Assembly: GCA_950295325.1 (NCBI GenBank)
Contig: OX485806.1
Location: forward strand, 33,790,001-33,854,000
Reading direction: 5' to 3'
Length of the DNA stretch: 64,000 nt
Source: Polytrichum commune
Lineage: Eukaryota > Streptophyta > Polytrichopsida > Polytrichales > Polytrichaceae
The notes beneath the pieces were generated by a model, which was not told the DNA's origin, searched no databases, and was given only the letters and a program-made list of their open reading frames with translations. A program made the translations under genes and the position numbers. Positions 1 to 12,870 of the stretch are shown in pieces. How positions within the stretch are numbered: position 1 is the first letter of the stretch; each line of letters begins with the position of its first letter.

Positions 1-1665
1 TCTTATATTGGCAACGTTATAACCCTCCAACATGTGATTGATCTACCATATTTACTTCTAGCTTCCTAACTTAGACTATAGAGGGTGGGTCCCTAGCCGG
101 TAGTGATATCCAGGGTTGACCAACTTACTCTGCTTAACTCTAACACTAATGCGGTAGATACTTCTTGTTGTTAGGGAAAATGAATGTAAGATATATATAA
201 GTTTCATTTCTCCAAGTCTTCTTGGAACTAATTGCTTTAACAAGACTCACTATAATCACAAACAAGTTAGCAATCCTTTCAAACCCAAATACTAATATTC
301 CAAGGACCAACACTATTACATTAAATTAGCAAGGTCGTACACCGCAAAACTTCACCACTCCCTTGTATTGCTCACCTCTTCTTACAAATTCTAAGTAGGT
401 ACTAGGATTTATGGCCTAAGAAGCCCTTAGTTCACTATCTTAACCATCACCTCTTATGCAGTCATCCTAATGGTTACAAGCACGGCTCTTATATTTATCT
501 TACACAAATCTTCTCCTTCAACAATAGTGTGGTAACCTCCTCAAAAACAACCTAATTCTACCTTTGGGTAATTACTTAGTAGAGCACAACTCGTTGCCAT
601 GGGAGCCCATACTCAAGTTTTGACAACATCATTTACAAAGCATTCAAGGAAAATAAGAATTATTTTGAGCTATCTTCAAGGTTACTCAAATGTTGATATT
701 TGTAGATTTGGCATCGAGCACACAAATTTAAATTTCTTGGAGATATTTCAAGGTCACTTTGAAAGCTCTTGAAAACGATACGTATTTGAGAGAAATAAAC
801 TGAAGTATTGTGCCAATTTAAAGTTACCAAAATGTTGATATTAGTCACTTCATTCAATTTCTTGGAGATTTGTCAAGGTCACTTCAAAAGCCTTGGGATT
901 TGATTCCAAGGCCATTTGTAACTGTGATGACTAATTTCAAATTTTGGAGGGTTTTCAAAGTTACTTAAAAAGTGTTACTGAAAATGATATTTTAATATTC
1001 CAAATTTGCAAGTGTGGGTGGGATTCAGATCTGCATCTTTTTCCTCCCGAAACTTATTATGACTATGCTATCCGTATATTCTTAAGGGAGATGATGAAAA
1101 TTTCACAATTTCATATAATAATAAAGAGCAAAGCGGGAGTGGATTTTGATCTTCCCCCTCTGGGGGAACACCGTGGGGAACATCAAATTCACTCCCGCCT
1201 TGTTCTTTAATATTGAGGCCCTCTAGGGAACAAAATGGGATCATTGATCTACCATGTACACCTATCATGATTATGAAACATTTGTGCAATGTAATATGTA
1301 ATATTAAAATATTACTACTATGCAACACTAAAACACTAAAACATTGAAAATTACAATGGGCACAGTCCCATGCGCTGTCCCCAAGGCAACGGCTTTTGCG
1401 TCATCTTACACGGTCATAATTAGCTTGTGCATTCAAGACTAGTGACGAAAACTATGTTAGGGGTGAAATTAAGGGGAATCAAGTGGGATTCCTCCATTGG
1501 CATTACTAAGGTTGGTGTTCGTCAAAATTTTGTTGCTAGAAGATTGTTTGTAAACAATACTTACATCTAATGGTTGTGTGTTGAATTTTGTTTCTAGAAA
1601 CTCTAATATTTTATTAGATAAGTTATGGTTTTCTAGGTGTTTAATGGTTGGACATATTATAGTGT
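1..1665. other. gene-free stretch, no recognised feature
   Basis: No reading frame here has recognisable protein similarity, and the short frames on both strands overlap one another without codon structure. The sequence is AT-rich. I see no element termini, tandem array or RNA gene that I can support. Confidence 0.5.
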
Positions 1666-1800
1666 TTACCCCTTGGTCCAAGATGACCTTAAACTACCAT
1701 ATGATAGTAAAAAGGTACCCAAACCGAACGGAGTGGTTGGTGGTTCAATTCCTGGCCGTGAAATCGTCTCTCTACTTGATGAAAAACTAGCCAGGTGGTC
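1666..1800 (+). repeat. SINE family A, 5' part (tRNA-type B box)
   Basis: This stretch matches, in opposite orientation, the block at 40780-40915. Both read from an 'aagatgacc.taaactacca' head through a 'ggtaccca' block to 'ttggtggttcaattcctgg', which contains a good RNA polymerase III B-box (GGTTCAATTC), and then 'tctctctacttga'. A head with a B-box shared by dispersed copies is typical of tRNA-derived SINEs. The 3' part seen at 40.7, 39.1 and 34.4 kb is missing or diverged here. Confidence 0.6.
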
Positions 1801-2040
1801 AAGCGCCTCATGTGTTTCAAAAAAGAAAGAAAGATAGTGTATACCCTTAAGGCAAGTGTAAAGGACTCCAGAGGGAACGCTAACCCTCATAGTCCTTACA
1901 ATATGAGACAAAAGCGTAAAGATCTTCACAAAAGCTAAATTTGTCTATGAATTGAACGTTTAAGGGGGGAAGGGTGGAAGCCTATCATTCTTTGTGTTTT
2001 GGATGCAAAAAATAAATTATTTGGAAGCTCCCGGTGAGCA

Positions 2041-2556
2041 CTAGGAAAAAAATTGTCCATTACAAGCATTTTTGCAATTTGTCCATTGAGAATATCCCTT
2101 GGTTACTAACCATGCCTTATACCTAATAACTTCACCCAATGCGTCCTCATTGGTGCGGAACACCCATTTGCATCCTACACTTTTGCGATCCTTTAGAAGT
2201 TTGGTCAATTCCCACGTACCGTTTGCCATGAGTGAGTCGTACTCCTCTTGCATTGCGGCCTCCCACTTGCTCGCATATTTGAATCTCAACGCTTCGCATA
2301 AATTCAAAGAATCATCCAACAATGTCACATTAGCCCGTTCTTCGCCATGTTGGGGTAGAATGTGATTCTCCCACCACTCTCCGGGCGGGCATCGCTTCCT
2401 CTTAGGATATTTTCCATCCTTGCTAAATCTCTCAACGCGGTTGCGATTCTCCGTGGGAATTTTGATTGCCTCCTCATTTGTAATCAAGTGATCTTCCATT
2501 TGCTCCTCGCGCTCCTCACCATCATCATAAGAAGATGATTTGGAAGGTTCATCCAC
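2041..2556 (-). pseudogene. copia reverse transcriptase N-terminal remnant
   Basis: The segment 'WEAAMQEEYDSLMANGTWEL' followed by 'VGCKWVFRTN' and 'YKAWLVTKGYSQ' is the signature opening of copia RT (W..AM.EE...L..N.TW.L, KWVFK, KARLVAKGF.Q). The frame ends about 20 codons later, so the YVDD catalytic motif and everything beyond it are absent from the window on this side. Confidence 0.87.
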
Positions 2557-3140
2557 AACAACCGCAACCGCCGTAGAACCTTCATTTCTCCATTTAGACG
2601 AATCTCCAAAGCATTTCCAACGCTCATGTCATCTTTTATGAATATCACGTCTCTATTTTTTATGATATTTATAGTTTGTAAACACATTAGCATGTAGGCC
2701 GTAATTCCCTCATAATAATTCAAAAACAAAAATTTTGTGCGCTTTGCATCAAGCTTACCCCTTCGTTCATCCTGCATCATTGCATGTGTGCAATGCAAGG
2801 CCTCCTTCCGCTCCACGTTTCATGTGTAAACCGCATTAACCACCGCTTCTGTCCAAAACGATTTCTTGAAATTATGAACATGAAACATGCTCATTGCCAT
2901 CTCCACGATGGTACAATATACATGTTCCACTGCTCCGTTTTCTTGAGGTATATATGGGATAGATGTTTGCTTTTCGATACCATGATCCTTCAAAAATTGG
3001 TTAAATGCATTAGAAACGAACTCCCCGCCATTGTCCGACCGAAATATTTTAATTTTATGCTCCGATTGTATACATATGAGTGTTTTGAACTTCTTGAACT
3101 TCTCAAACAATTTCTTTTGGATTTCAACACATACAATCAT
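2484..3140 (-). pseudogene. copia integrase remnant
   Basis: The frame 3140-2820 holds the second half of the integrase catalytic core: 'RSDNGGEFVSNAFNQFL' contributes the second catalytic Asp, and 'IPYIPQENGAVEH' is the conserved P-Q-x-N-G-x-x-E block with the catalytic Glu region. The frame 2816-2484 continues into the C-terminal portion after a frame change near 2818. The first catalytic Asp region between 3140 and 3290 is poorly readable. Confidence 0.85.
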
Positions 3141-3289
3141 ACTTTCCTTGAAAGAACATCAATAAAAATTATAAAATACCTTGCACTGCCCATGGATGTA
3201 GTCCTCATGGGGCCATACATGTCGGAATGCACGATTTCCAAAGGCTTGATCACTTGCTTCCCTCCCTCATTTGGAAATGCGGCCCTATC

Positions 3290-4080
3290 TTATTTACTTC
3301 CAATGCACGATTCACAAAATAACGAGCATGTGGGACAATTTTTTTTGCCAAGGTTCATACCACTTACCATGTTTTGGAGGGTATAAACACCCTTCACGTT
3401 CAAATGACCAAGGTGGCGGTGCCAAAGTTCTAGCACGCCATCTCTCATTGGAGATTGCACTAAGATGGCCGCTTCCATTCCATGTACATTTATAAAATTG
3501 ATTTTGTACAAGTTGTGTTTGCGTGGCGCAAATGCAATGGCTTCACCATTGCAATATTTGACAATGCATTCGTTTAGGTTGAATGAGACCTTTAAACCAT
3601 TCAACACAACACCAATAGCAAATTGGCATGTAATTTGGATTTGGATACGTCAAGCATATCTTTAATATGAATTTGGTTGATTTTATCTTCCAAGATTGCT
3701 TCCACGACAATGTATTTTATTCCAATAGCTTGGACAACGATATTATCATCAAAATGCTTATTGCGTGGAGTGATAACTTTATACTTATGAAAGGCGGCCT
3801 TATGTGAAGTCATATACTTAGAAGCATCCGAATTTATGATCCACTTGTATATATTATTGGAATGTGCTTTATTACGCATTACAAATACGTAGTCATCATC
3901 GTTATTCGCATTTTTTTGCTTGTTCTCGTTCTTTGTTCTTTGCTTTGTATAATAAACACGCAATGTAACCCAATTTCCTACAATAATAACACAATTTTGC
4001 GCCTTGGCGCGGAAATGAATTGTCCCCTTTGCTTTGTCGCAATACCATGGCGACATCCTTACCTTAGAACTTCTTGTCAT
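3290..4080 (-). pseudogene. copia protease and GAG-pre-integrase remnant
   Basis: The frame 4080-3601 includes a degraded aspartic protease signature: 'WIINSDASKYMTSH' where functional plant copia elements have W-[IV]-[IL]-D-S-G-A-[ST], so the catalytic DSGA is now NSDA. The CCHC zinc knuckle expected just upstream is not readable. The frame 3607-3290 is the GAG-pre-integrase domain, with 'LELWHRHLGHLN' and a later 'CPTCSLFCESC' zinc-binding cluster. Both domains are out of frame with their neighbours. Confidence 0.82.
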
Positions 4081-4699
4081 TGCGTTTCGACATCTTGTGC
4101 ATCAAACGTGTAGTCATGTAGTTCATCGTAAGTTCCTTCATTAACATCGTCTCCATGGTGGAGATCAAGTATTTAAATGATGTTGATAAATTCTCGAGCA
4201 GGGTCATGAGAATGTTTTTGTCTCTCACGGGTTCCTTCAAACAAACGAGTTGATCTGCAAGCGCCTTGACCTTGTTGACATGGTCCAACAAGTCGTCGCC
4301 TTCTTATATCTCATATGTAAAAAACTTGTGGCGAATGAAAATGATGTTAGACAAATTTTTCGTCTCGTGAATGTTGCAAAGGGTCTTACACGTCTGCACA
4401 AGTCCTTTAGAACTTTTGATGTGCGCAAGTTAGTTGTTTGCCAAGTTGAGGCCGATGATGGACATGGTTTTTTTTACGCGTCTTTGATACTTTTTTAATA
4501 CTTTAGGATCCGCATTGGAAGGTGGAGGTTCTTCAGATCCGTCCATAATATCCCAAAGATCTATGGATGCCAACAATATTTCGATTTTGAACTTCCAAAG
4601 GTTGAACTTCCCTCCATTGAACTTGTCAATAAATCTAGTGACCTCGCTTTCAAATGATGCTATTGTATGCTCGGATATACGCTCAAAACATTCAAACAA
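4064..4699 (-). pseudogene. copia gag remnant
   Basis: Frames at 4699-4430 and 4291-4064 read as plant copia gag (UBN2/DUF4219 type). Diagnostic pieces are 'FNGGKFNLWKFKIEILL' and 'LWDIMDG' early on, and 'VRDKNILMTLLENLSTSFK' later. A normal gag would be continuous; here it is split by frame disruptions around 4300-4430. The 5' end and any upstream LTR are not identified. Confidence 0.8.
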
Positions 4700-4719
4700 T
4701 ATATTTCTTACCCTAAATG

Positions 4720-5830
4720 CCTTACAATCTTAAATATCTCAAATTAGATCTTTTATACCTCGTAAAAGTTCTTAAGGCATTAAAATCACTCAAATAATAT
4801 TTTCTTTATCTCAAATGCCTTACATTCTCATTTCATTCAAATAAGATTTTTTATATATCAAGAGAGTTCGTAGGACATTCAAATCACTCAAATAGGATTT
4901 TTTACTTACTTCAAATGCTTTACATTTTCAAATCATTCAAATTAATTTTTTTGCACCTCAAGAGAGTTCAAAAAACACTCAAATCATTCAAAAAAATATC
5001 TCTTTCACAACAAATGTCTTGTATTTTAAAATCATTCAAATAAAATTTTCTACACCTATCACTATATTCGTTAATTTGAGACTTTCTCTTGTCTCAAATT
5101 AATATATGGACCACAACAACATGGTCTAATGTTTGGGTCGTCCTACCTAAACCATCTTGATATGACTTCTTAATTGGGTTCTTGATATGAACACCCACTT
5201 CAAAGTATTTGCATCTTACAACATTCTCCAATATCTGTGTGATTTTATCCATGTTCTTATATTTGTAATTGTCTCAAAATGCCGAAAAAGTCCCAAATTA
5301 ACGAATATAGTGATAGGTCCTCAAGAGAGTTCTAAGGACACTCAAATCATTTAAATGAGATTTCTTCAAATCAAATGCGTCTTACATTCTTAAAGAATTT
5401 TCTTAAAACTCAAGCCTATCAAATCATGTGCTATTAGAGTCTAAACATCTGCAAAGCTCTCAAAGAGACTCTTGAACTCTCAAAGTATTCAAGACAAATG
5501 CTTTAAAGTCTAAACATCTTTAAATCTCTCACATAAGTTTCTCAACACTCAAGTCTCTTAGTTACGTGCTAGTGGAGTTTAAATACCTTCAAAGTTCTCA
5601 AAGAAACTCTTGAATATTCAAAACATTCAAGTTAAATGCTTTAAAGTCTAAACACCTCCAAACCTTTCAAATAAATCTCTCAACACTCAAGTCTTTCAAG
5701 TAATATACTATTGGAGTCTTAACACCTTCAAAGCTTTCAAAGAAACACTTAAACACTCAAAACACTCAAGTCAAATGTTTAAAGTCTATACACCTCCAAA
5801 CCTCTCAAGACTCAAGAAACTCAAATCACA
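4720..5830. repeat. degenerate tandem array, interrupted by a MITE
   Basis: Two related periodic patterns are visible. From about 4735 to 5050, resuming at 5318-5400, blocks like 'cctcaagagagttc..aggacactcaaatcactcaaat..gattttt' recur about every 85-100 bases. From about 5400 to 5830, blocks like 'aaatgctttaaagtctaaacacctccaaacctctcaaa' recur about every 115-130 bases. Copies are diverged. The first pattern is split cleanly by the element at 5060-5312, and the array supplies the pre-insertion sequence on both sides. Confidence 0.7.
5060..5312. mobile_element. MITE family B, copy 1 (CACTA-like termini)
   Basis: About 253 bp bounded by inverted ends CACTATATTCGTTAATTTG and its complement. The inverted match extends outward for a few more bases (ACCTAT..). 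A second copy, in opposite orientation, lies at 23539-23788 with high identity throughout, so the boundaries are supported by two insertions. No coding capacity is present. The terminal bases resemble the CACTA superfamily, but I could not identify a convincing 3-bp target duplication, so the superfamily stays open. Confidence 0.75.
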
Positions 5831-8539
5831 TGCTCTTGCATTAAGTATACATTCAAGCAAAAGCAAAAATAAGGAAATACTTACAACAACAAAATGTGCC
5901 CTCAGACACCTCCAACGCCCATTTATGTCCAAAAATGTTTTTGGATTTTCTACAATGCCTCCATCAATTCATTTCTCAAACCTATATGAATTCTAGGAAT
6001 ATAGTCTGGAGCATGCTCGATACTTGGAATGTGCTTGCATTCCTTTTTCAAATGAATGTTGAATCTAACGACAATGTTAAAAATCATCTCCAAATTCTCA
6101 TGCCAGGCTTGCGGCTGTTGATTTTGAAAGTAAAGTAAGGCATTCATTAGGTTGATTGCATTTTGTGTGAACTTCCCACTCATATTATGATAAACGAAGA
6201 TGATATTATTTATGCCAAAATACCACGGTCACAAGATGCTAGTGGATGTATCTCCAAATACTTTTCCAACCTCATTGCTCACAAGTTACCGCTCATTGCT
6301 CACTACTCACATGTTAGCACTCCCTGGGCCTTAACCACACTAAGAGCTATTGGATGAACATGGACCTCCTCCCTATATAGTTTTGAACAAGCAACCGATA
6401 TGTATGTGTATGTGTGTGTATAAGGGAGAGAGTGTCATATTTAAGTATTCAATGAAAGCCTACTAAAACATTACCCGAATCTTTAGATCATTCTTAGAGA
6501 TAGACCTAGCTTTCATAAAAACAAAAAATACCCCACACAATATTCACATATTTATAGTCTCAATAATATGTACCTAACCAATAATCACATAAGACACACC
6601 ATCATTTCATAATTTCCACCCAAACAACTATTAATCACTTTTATCATCCAACACATAGCATGGTGCATACATAAAATAAGTCTACAAAAATTCAAAGCCC
6701 ACTTTAGCAAGAAGGAAAACAAAATTGCAAGCACACTAGCAAACGAAGGCACCTAAAAACCACAAATAACCCCTACACTATACATGCACATGGCATACAC
6801 CATTCCATATAGATTAGCAAACCCATCATCAACAACTACCAAAGTGGCATTATTAAAAGCTTACAATACTACATAAAGAAAGATGACAACATATCAACAA
6901 TAAAAAAATACAATGAAAGAAAAACGACAACAACAGTTTCAATGTTGCCACCAACATGAATTATGGTGTCACTTCATTTTTGGGTTGATCGATTTTAGTA
7001 CCATTTTTAAGGCACACCATGGCATGTAGAGAGGAATGGACCCCCCCCCCCCCCCTTCCCTTCTTCATAACATTCAAAGGCCTTAATGGAGATCGACCTG
7101 TCTAAAATGTGACCCGGTCACAAACAAACTTCCAAAGTGCTGAAATGTAATTAGTTAAAGTTTATGTCTTGTGTTCATAAATTTTCATGATTTTTGAATG
7201 AACCTTTTGGCACTAATAACACCTTGAAGTTAGCTGAAATCCCAGAGGTTTCGCATCAAGGCCTCAGTACCTTATGTGCAGTGAAAGCAGGAGTGGCCTC
7301 AAAGGTAGCTATCGAGGTCGATTCAAGTTCAATTTTGGCAAGTGCCTTTCAACATGTTTGTCGTCCAACTAAATGAAGGACCTTACAGTCCAGTGTAAAG
7401 CAAAACTAGGACAGTCTCCGGCTTTTCAACCATACCAATTGACACAGGCCCTCAAGCTCGAATGTAAAGTGCACTCAGACTTTCCATGTGGCAATTGTGC
7501 GACGCAACAAAGTATTCTCAATGAGTTTGATTCAAATTGGTGGGTTCATACTAACTTCGCTCATAGGAGCAACATGGTACCTATTTAGAAGTACGTTCGT
7601 TGGTCCTATAGTATGCGTCTCATTTCATAGTCTCCCTTGGCTCTTTCCCGGTCTCAGGGTTTCACCTCTCCTGTGGTTGTGCTAATTTCTCTGTGCAATT
7701 CAAAACTTGTCCTTCAACGTGTACCAAAAAGAAAGATGATTTGCAGAGGCTGGGACACACACATCTAGTTTTCCATGAGGTACCAACGTACAGGCCCTGG
7801 GAAATATGGAAGAGCTGCCAGTGTTCAGTACACGGACCTGGTAGAATACCAGAAACCTGAGAATGTGCTAAGACCAAGAATCTCCAATTGGTTCTTCACC
7901 AATCTTGAGTTGGAAAACTTTGGGGCATGGATGCGTCCACGACAACTCTGTCTTTAATCTGCACTGCGGAACTAGCTCATAACTTAATTTGCTCTTTTGT
8001 TGTCAGACTCGTGGAAATCAGTGCTGCAGGAAATAAGCTAGCTGTATGGAACCCCAGAACAAACAGCGCCACTTTCAACTTCTGAGTGGGGTTTTCTGTG
8101 CACTCAGTTGTCATGGAATAGTGGGCTGCAACCTCTAGTGACTTACATTGCGATTGACATATTAGAAATTGGAACATATCTATATATATATATATATATG
8201 AACCTGCGAGGAGGTTTTGTCAGTGGTGACTCTTCTAAGTGATCCTTCGAGAGACTCAGAGCTCGGTAAACATTGATGTGAGGATATCACATATGCAGGT
8301 AATGCCAAGCATTAGCAGTTGAAGTGAAGTGTTGATTTTCTACACCAAATCGCAACTAGACTGTGGCTAGAATTGTTGTCCGTACCAACTGCCCTCACAA
8401 CAAGCATTGTGACTAGAATGTTTTTGTGGCAGATACATGACTAGCTATGGTTGCTACTAACTGAATTTCTTGTTGGTAATCATGGGTGGCATGCAGCCAT
8501 AGTATTTCCCTGTAAGATAGACGTGCCTATATCTGACAT
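5831..8539. other. gene-free stretch with simple repeats
   Basis: No reading frame with recognisable similarity was found. The short plus-strand frames between 7194 and 7957 do not form an exon series that I can defend. Visible low-complexity features are a TG/TA-rich tract near 6398-6420, a run of 15 C at 7041-7055, and a (TA)n tract at 8180-8199. Confidence 0.45.
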
Positions 8540-8930
8540 AGCAATAACCTGGACACCTATGTTTGAGTCATATGTGGTAATTAGTTGTGGATCTGAGAAC
8601 TGACATTAGAAAAATAATTAAAACTAAAAAAATAATCTTTAGAAAAAGTGCGTTCAATGAAGATTGAACTACCTGCTCAAAATATGCAAACTATTCTAGC
8701 CTCAATAGTCAACATGATCGGAGAGACCTATTTGACCATTTAATGAGGACCGAATCTTCACTTTGATTTGTCATCAAGATTTTCATACGAGCTCCGAAAA
8801 TTACGAGGCAAATGGTTACAGGCACGAGTTGGATTTGCCGATCATCTCGCACTCATTGTGTGTTTCATATCCTATGAGAAGTGGGTGCAGAGAGAATTTA
8901 CATAGGCAAACAACACATGTCCACCTTATT
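8540..8930 (+). repeat. dispersed repeat family G, copy 1
   Basis: This block ('tggacacctatgtttgagt', 'cctcaatagtcaacatgat', 'catatcctatgagaagtggg') recurs in the same orientation at 35735-36040, 57550-57895 and 62220-62540, and inverted at 62545-62895. Copies are about 350 bp and moderately diverged. There is no coding capacity and no clear termini. It could be a solo LTR, a SINE or a MITE. Confidence 0.65.
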
Positions 8931-9759
8931 TGTTCCCCTTTCATCGTCATGTTCAGTATGATCAAAATTAGTGCATTATCATAATGAAGTGCTTCCTGCT
9001 TCAGCTTTTGATAAATAATTCTTCTAAAATTTTGTTACATGGCCCAGACTTGTATCAAGACCCACTCAAACCCTATCATGTGGAAAATATATCTGTGGAT
9101 CAACAAAGATGAACCAGGATGCACCTATGGAAATCCCTTGATGTGGGGTATATTTATCCCACAAACCCTTTGAGAATTTTTTTGAGGAGATGACTGAACC
9201 ACTTTGAAGGATTGAAGACGGAAGCAGTGTTCAAGATTGAAGTCTTCAATGCCCTTCAAATGCGATTTGGCCCTTCAAAATACACCTCTCACAAAACATC
9301 CTTTCATGATATAATCCCAAATTGAAAATGAAGACGTCACTTGAAGTCCTCAATATAATCTGCCCGCCACAAGAACCAACAAGCATAGGGCATTGTCACT
9401 ACAAGAAGTGGAGTTAGATGTTTGACTCTTAATTCTTCACATTTACTGGAAACATGTACCATATAATTCATGCACAAGTTTAATACAAGTTTTGTATTTC
9501 ATTTCTATATTCTTGGATTGACATCTTAGATTGGCACCAACCCTTTAGTTGAAGGGCTGAAATTTGAGAGCTCTTCAAAATGAAACTCATATGAGGGCAT
9601 CAATCTTGAAGACTGGACAGAAGCCAATGTGATGGTGTCAACAATTGTGGTCAAAGCTTTGTCGAGTCACATGGCATTGGCCACATTGATGGAGCAGATA
9701 CAAAAAAAATCACATAGTGCAGGGAGTAATGTGAAACTCTCTGTAGCTGCATCTCAGGA
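8931..9759. other. gene-free stretch, nothing recognised
   Basis: AT-rich sequence without a supportable reading frame, element terminus or tandem repeat. A few short 'ttgaag/cttcaa'-rich passages between 9200 and 9370 look locally repetitive but form no defined unit. Confidence 0.4.
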
Positions 9760-12700
9760 TTAAATCATGTCCCGAGTTGCTCATTTATGTCCTAGGTCAC
9801 TGATGGAGTCAGTTTTGGAACTACCACTCGTCACTAAATTTTTGTTAACCAGAATTTCAATTGTCCCTGGAGGCTTGCGAGGATTTCCATATCTTGGTTT
9901 ATCTGGATCAAGGTGGGTTTGCGTAGGGAGACTGGGAATGAGTGTGTCTGAGGAGCGGCTCCCCCGCAGCCCAGCCTCGACACATCTCGGGAACCACATC
10001 ACATTGCAGGTCCGGGGCAAGACACACACAAGTCGCATACCCAAGAGTAACCACGCACCCAGAGTAGCAGAGGAGTCGATAAAACTCGCCAGAAACATAG
10101 CAAAGACACCGCGAGGAAGCAACTACAAACAATGGCCAACTCTAAGCAAGCTCAGATTTGAAGCGAAGACGCATCACAAGGACCCAGATGCAGACTGCGG
10201 ATCGCAAGAAAGAGAAGTCCGATCCGGGAAACACCATCCCACATTATTCAAAAACCGAGGCAAGATTGCCACAATAGTTTTAATAACACTGACCCTACTA
10301 ACCTTAAACTTCCATGCAAACCAGCTGCCGAGCCCTGAAGAAGATTTACCAAGATGACGAACTCGAACACGCCAGGGAGATTCACAAGCCCCCGCACAAC
10401 ACATCTGCATCGAAGCGAACAGGAGAAGAAGACTCGACAGCCGGAGCTTCACCACCCAGCGCAGGTATGCCGCACTCCGCCGGACGCCCTGCACCCTCTA
10501 TCCACTCCTACAACCCCCCACTACTCTACAAAGACTCCACAAAGTATCCTCATACGCCCGTTCACTCCAAGCAGATCCATACGATATTTGTGCACCTGCA
10601 TATCCCACACACTGCTCGCCACAAAGACAACTCACAGAAAACTCAAAGGCTCAACCATCAAGATCTGCCCCAGCGACACACATCCGAGCCAACCTACCAG
10701 CAACCCCTTACTTAGGTATGTCCTCCTCCCCCTACCACAAAAATCCCACAAAGTACCCAACGCCTGCTTCCTCCAGATATATCCATATCAGAATTGTGCA
10801 CCTGCACAATCCACACAAAGTCCTCCACAAAGACAGCTCATATGCAACCCACAAGCTCCTCTGCCAAAATTCACCTCGGAAACACTCTTCATAAACCCAA
10901 CATTCGTCCTCACTGATCAGCCGCCCAAAAAACCTACCTCCAAAAGACAGTCTAAAAAGACCCACCTCCTACGAAACAATCATCCCAAAAACACCCAACC
11001 AACCTTTCCTCTTCATACCAGCTACACAAACAACCCCAAAACGAGACACCCTTACTCGCAGTAATAGCTCTTTACACCTCTCTCTTGCACAAAGCTCACA
11101 CCATTGCCAACAAGTAATGGGACCTATGGCTGCCCAACACACCAAGAGCACTCCACAGACCATACAATACCGCGATCCAAGAGTGGAGGACGCATCGGAA
11201 AGCCAAAGTTCAAAAAGGAGGAAGGCGGAAGACTTCACCGCGATATCCATCCTCGTTGCACTTGCGGAGAAGGTACCACATCCATCACCCAACAAGGAGA
11301 AAGGGGTCATGCTTGGAATTGATATGATAGGACAAATGTAGATGGGATTCTCAATGCACAAAGCCTAGTTGTTCAACAAGGCAAACATATCTTGAGGGAG
11401 AGGAGAACCAATGAAGAATTCCACATCATAGGCGCCTCCGAAAGTAAAATCGAGGAATTTCGCACACTGCAAAGGGCATTTCCAATAATTAAGCAAACAA
11501 CTGTACCCCAACGAGAGACTAGACACCATGCCTGGCCAACATCTACATTTCACCCAAATCCCAAGAAACCAGACTTACCGAAGATTTTCATGTGACTATT
11601 GAATTTGAAGAAGGATTCCAGTCAATTACCTGGAACGAAGTCGAGTCCACATGAATGGAGAGATTAGGCAATATGGCATCTCATTGGGTACATCATACTG
11701 CGATCTCATAGACATTGGGATCAACGCTGTAAGATGGAATTGGACGGGCTTCGTCAAACTCCATCTCCAAAATCTACAATGCGATGACATCGGATTACTC
11801 AAAGGTGAAAGAGCATTTGTCATGCCGTTGTTGGGAGGGAAATTGATCACATGCAGAGTAGGATAAATAAATAGATTAGCTTTTTAAAAAATGATAACAA
11901 AAGCATGCAACATGAGGTTACATCTCAAAGGGGATGTAGGCAAGTAGAAATCCTCTCCCTTATCAAATTGGACTTAGAAAAAAACTTCGTATTCACAACT
12001 CTCACCACGGAGGAGCCCAAGAAAGAACTTCTAACTAATGCACTTACACTACACCGTGAAAAACTCAAATTAAGCATTCTGAGGGACAAGGATAGCGAAA
12101 ACTTGTTGGAGCATCAAATTAGCATGACACTTGTTGCCAATAACTTACCCCAACGCGAATTGTAAACCGGGATCACCAAGATTTTGGGACAGTAATGTCA
12201 CTGGTGTGAGTTTTAGAAATGCCTCCGATGACCGACAATCCGGGTGGTACCACATCCAGTGCCTTAATGTGGTAGTGCACACGGAGTGGCTCCACAAGTC
12301 AACCTACATCGTTGGACACCATGTCAACTTCATACTCAATAAGGGGAGCATGGACAGCACCACAACAAACCAAACTGCCCTTTACTTAGCCCAAGCTCCC
12401 CGCGCGGAAGGCCATAGCACAACAACTCCAACCATTGCACAATGTGGCCACACCCATGATGGCAGAGAAGCTATTCAACAAATCTATGAAGGAGTTGGTG
12501 GAGACGATGGACAAGAAGCTAGCTACACTAGCTACCCCCATCAACCTCAACACTGATAAAAGGTTGGAGGCCTCAACGGAGATCCTAATGACCCATGCCA
12601 CAGACATACAAAACATCATGTGTACCATGGCCTCAGTTGTATGTCCCAGTTGCCCATGGGAGTTCCACATCATTATGTTTAACGAAGGTGGCCCAACATG

Positions 12701-12870
12701 GATTCTCATCACTCTCATCGCTGGACTCCTCTCATTTCACAACGTTGCGAACCTTCTACCCAAATTGTATCCAACGACAAGCCTAAACCCCAGTTCGGAG
12801 ACCCCATAAGCCACGTCTCCCATGCCAAAGTTTACTGCACATTCAACGAATCACCATTCTAACAAGCCTT
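9760..12870 (+). pseudogene. decayed coding remnants, possibly retroelement gag-like
   Basis: This region has more open frames than its surroundings and is markedly poor in G and T on the plus strand between about 10300 and 11060 (C and A dominate). Long overlapping frames there (10354-11064 and others) encode proline/threonine/serine-rich low-complexity peptide that I would not call a protein. Later pieces look more protein-like: 11620-11866 (plus frame with 'SYCDLIDIGINAVRWNW' and 'GFVKLHLQNLQCDDIGLLKG') and 12200-12420 ('WYHIQCLNVVVHTEWLHKS'). I do not recognise the family. Stops and frame changes separate the pieces, so a dead mobile element is the likeliest reading, at low confidence. 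Confidence 0.35.

Larger units (their letters stand above)
2041..4699 (-). mobile_element. truncated Ty1/copia LTR retrotransposon
   Basis: Read on the minus strand, the order is gag, protease, GAG-pre-integrase, integrase, then the start of reverse transcriptase, which is the gag-PR-INT-RT order of Ty1/copia (Ty3/gypsy places INT last). The frame shifts repeatedly between adjacent domains. The element stops within the N-terminal part of RT near 2041; the RT catalytic core, RNase H and both LTRs are not seen. It is a dead 5' fragment. Neighbouring DNA on its 5' side (4.7-5.8 kb) is a tandem array, not an LTR that I can recognise. Confidence 0.88.

Noticed and set aside
7194..7957. Possible multi-exon gene on the plus strand from several short frames
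   Set aside because: No phase-consistent splice joins or recognisable motifs link them, and the minus strand is equally open.
10354..11064. 236-codon open frame, one of the longest in the window
   Set aside because: It results from G/T depletion: low-complexity Pro/Thr/Ser peptide, overlapped by another long frame, without domain similarity or codon pattern.
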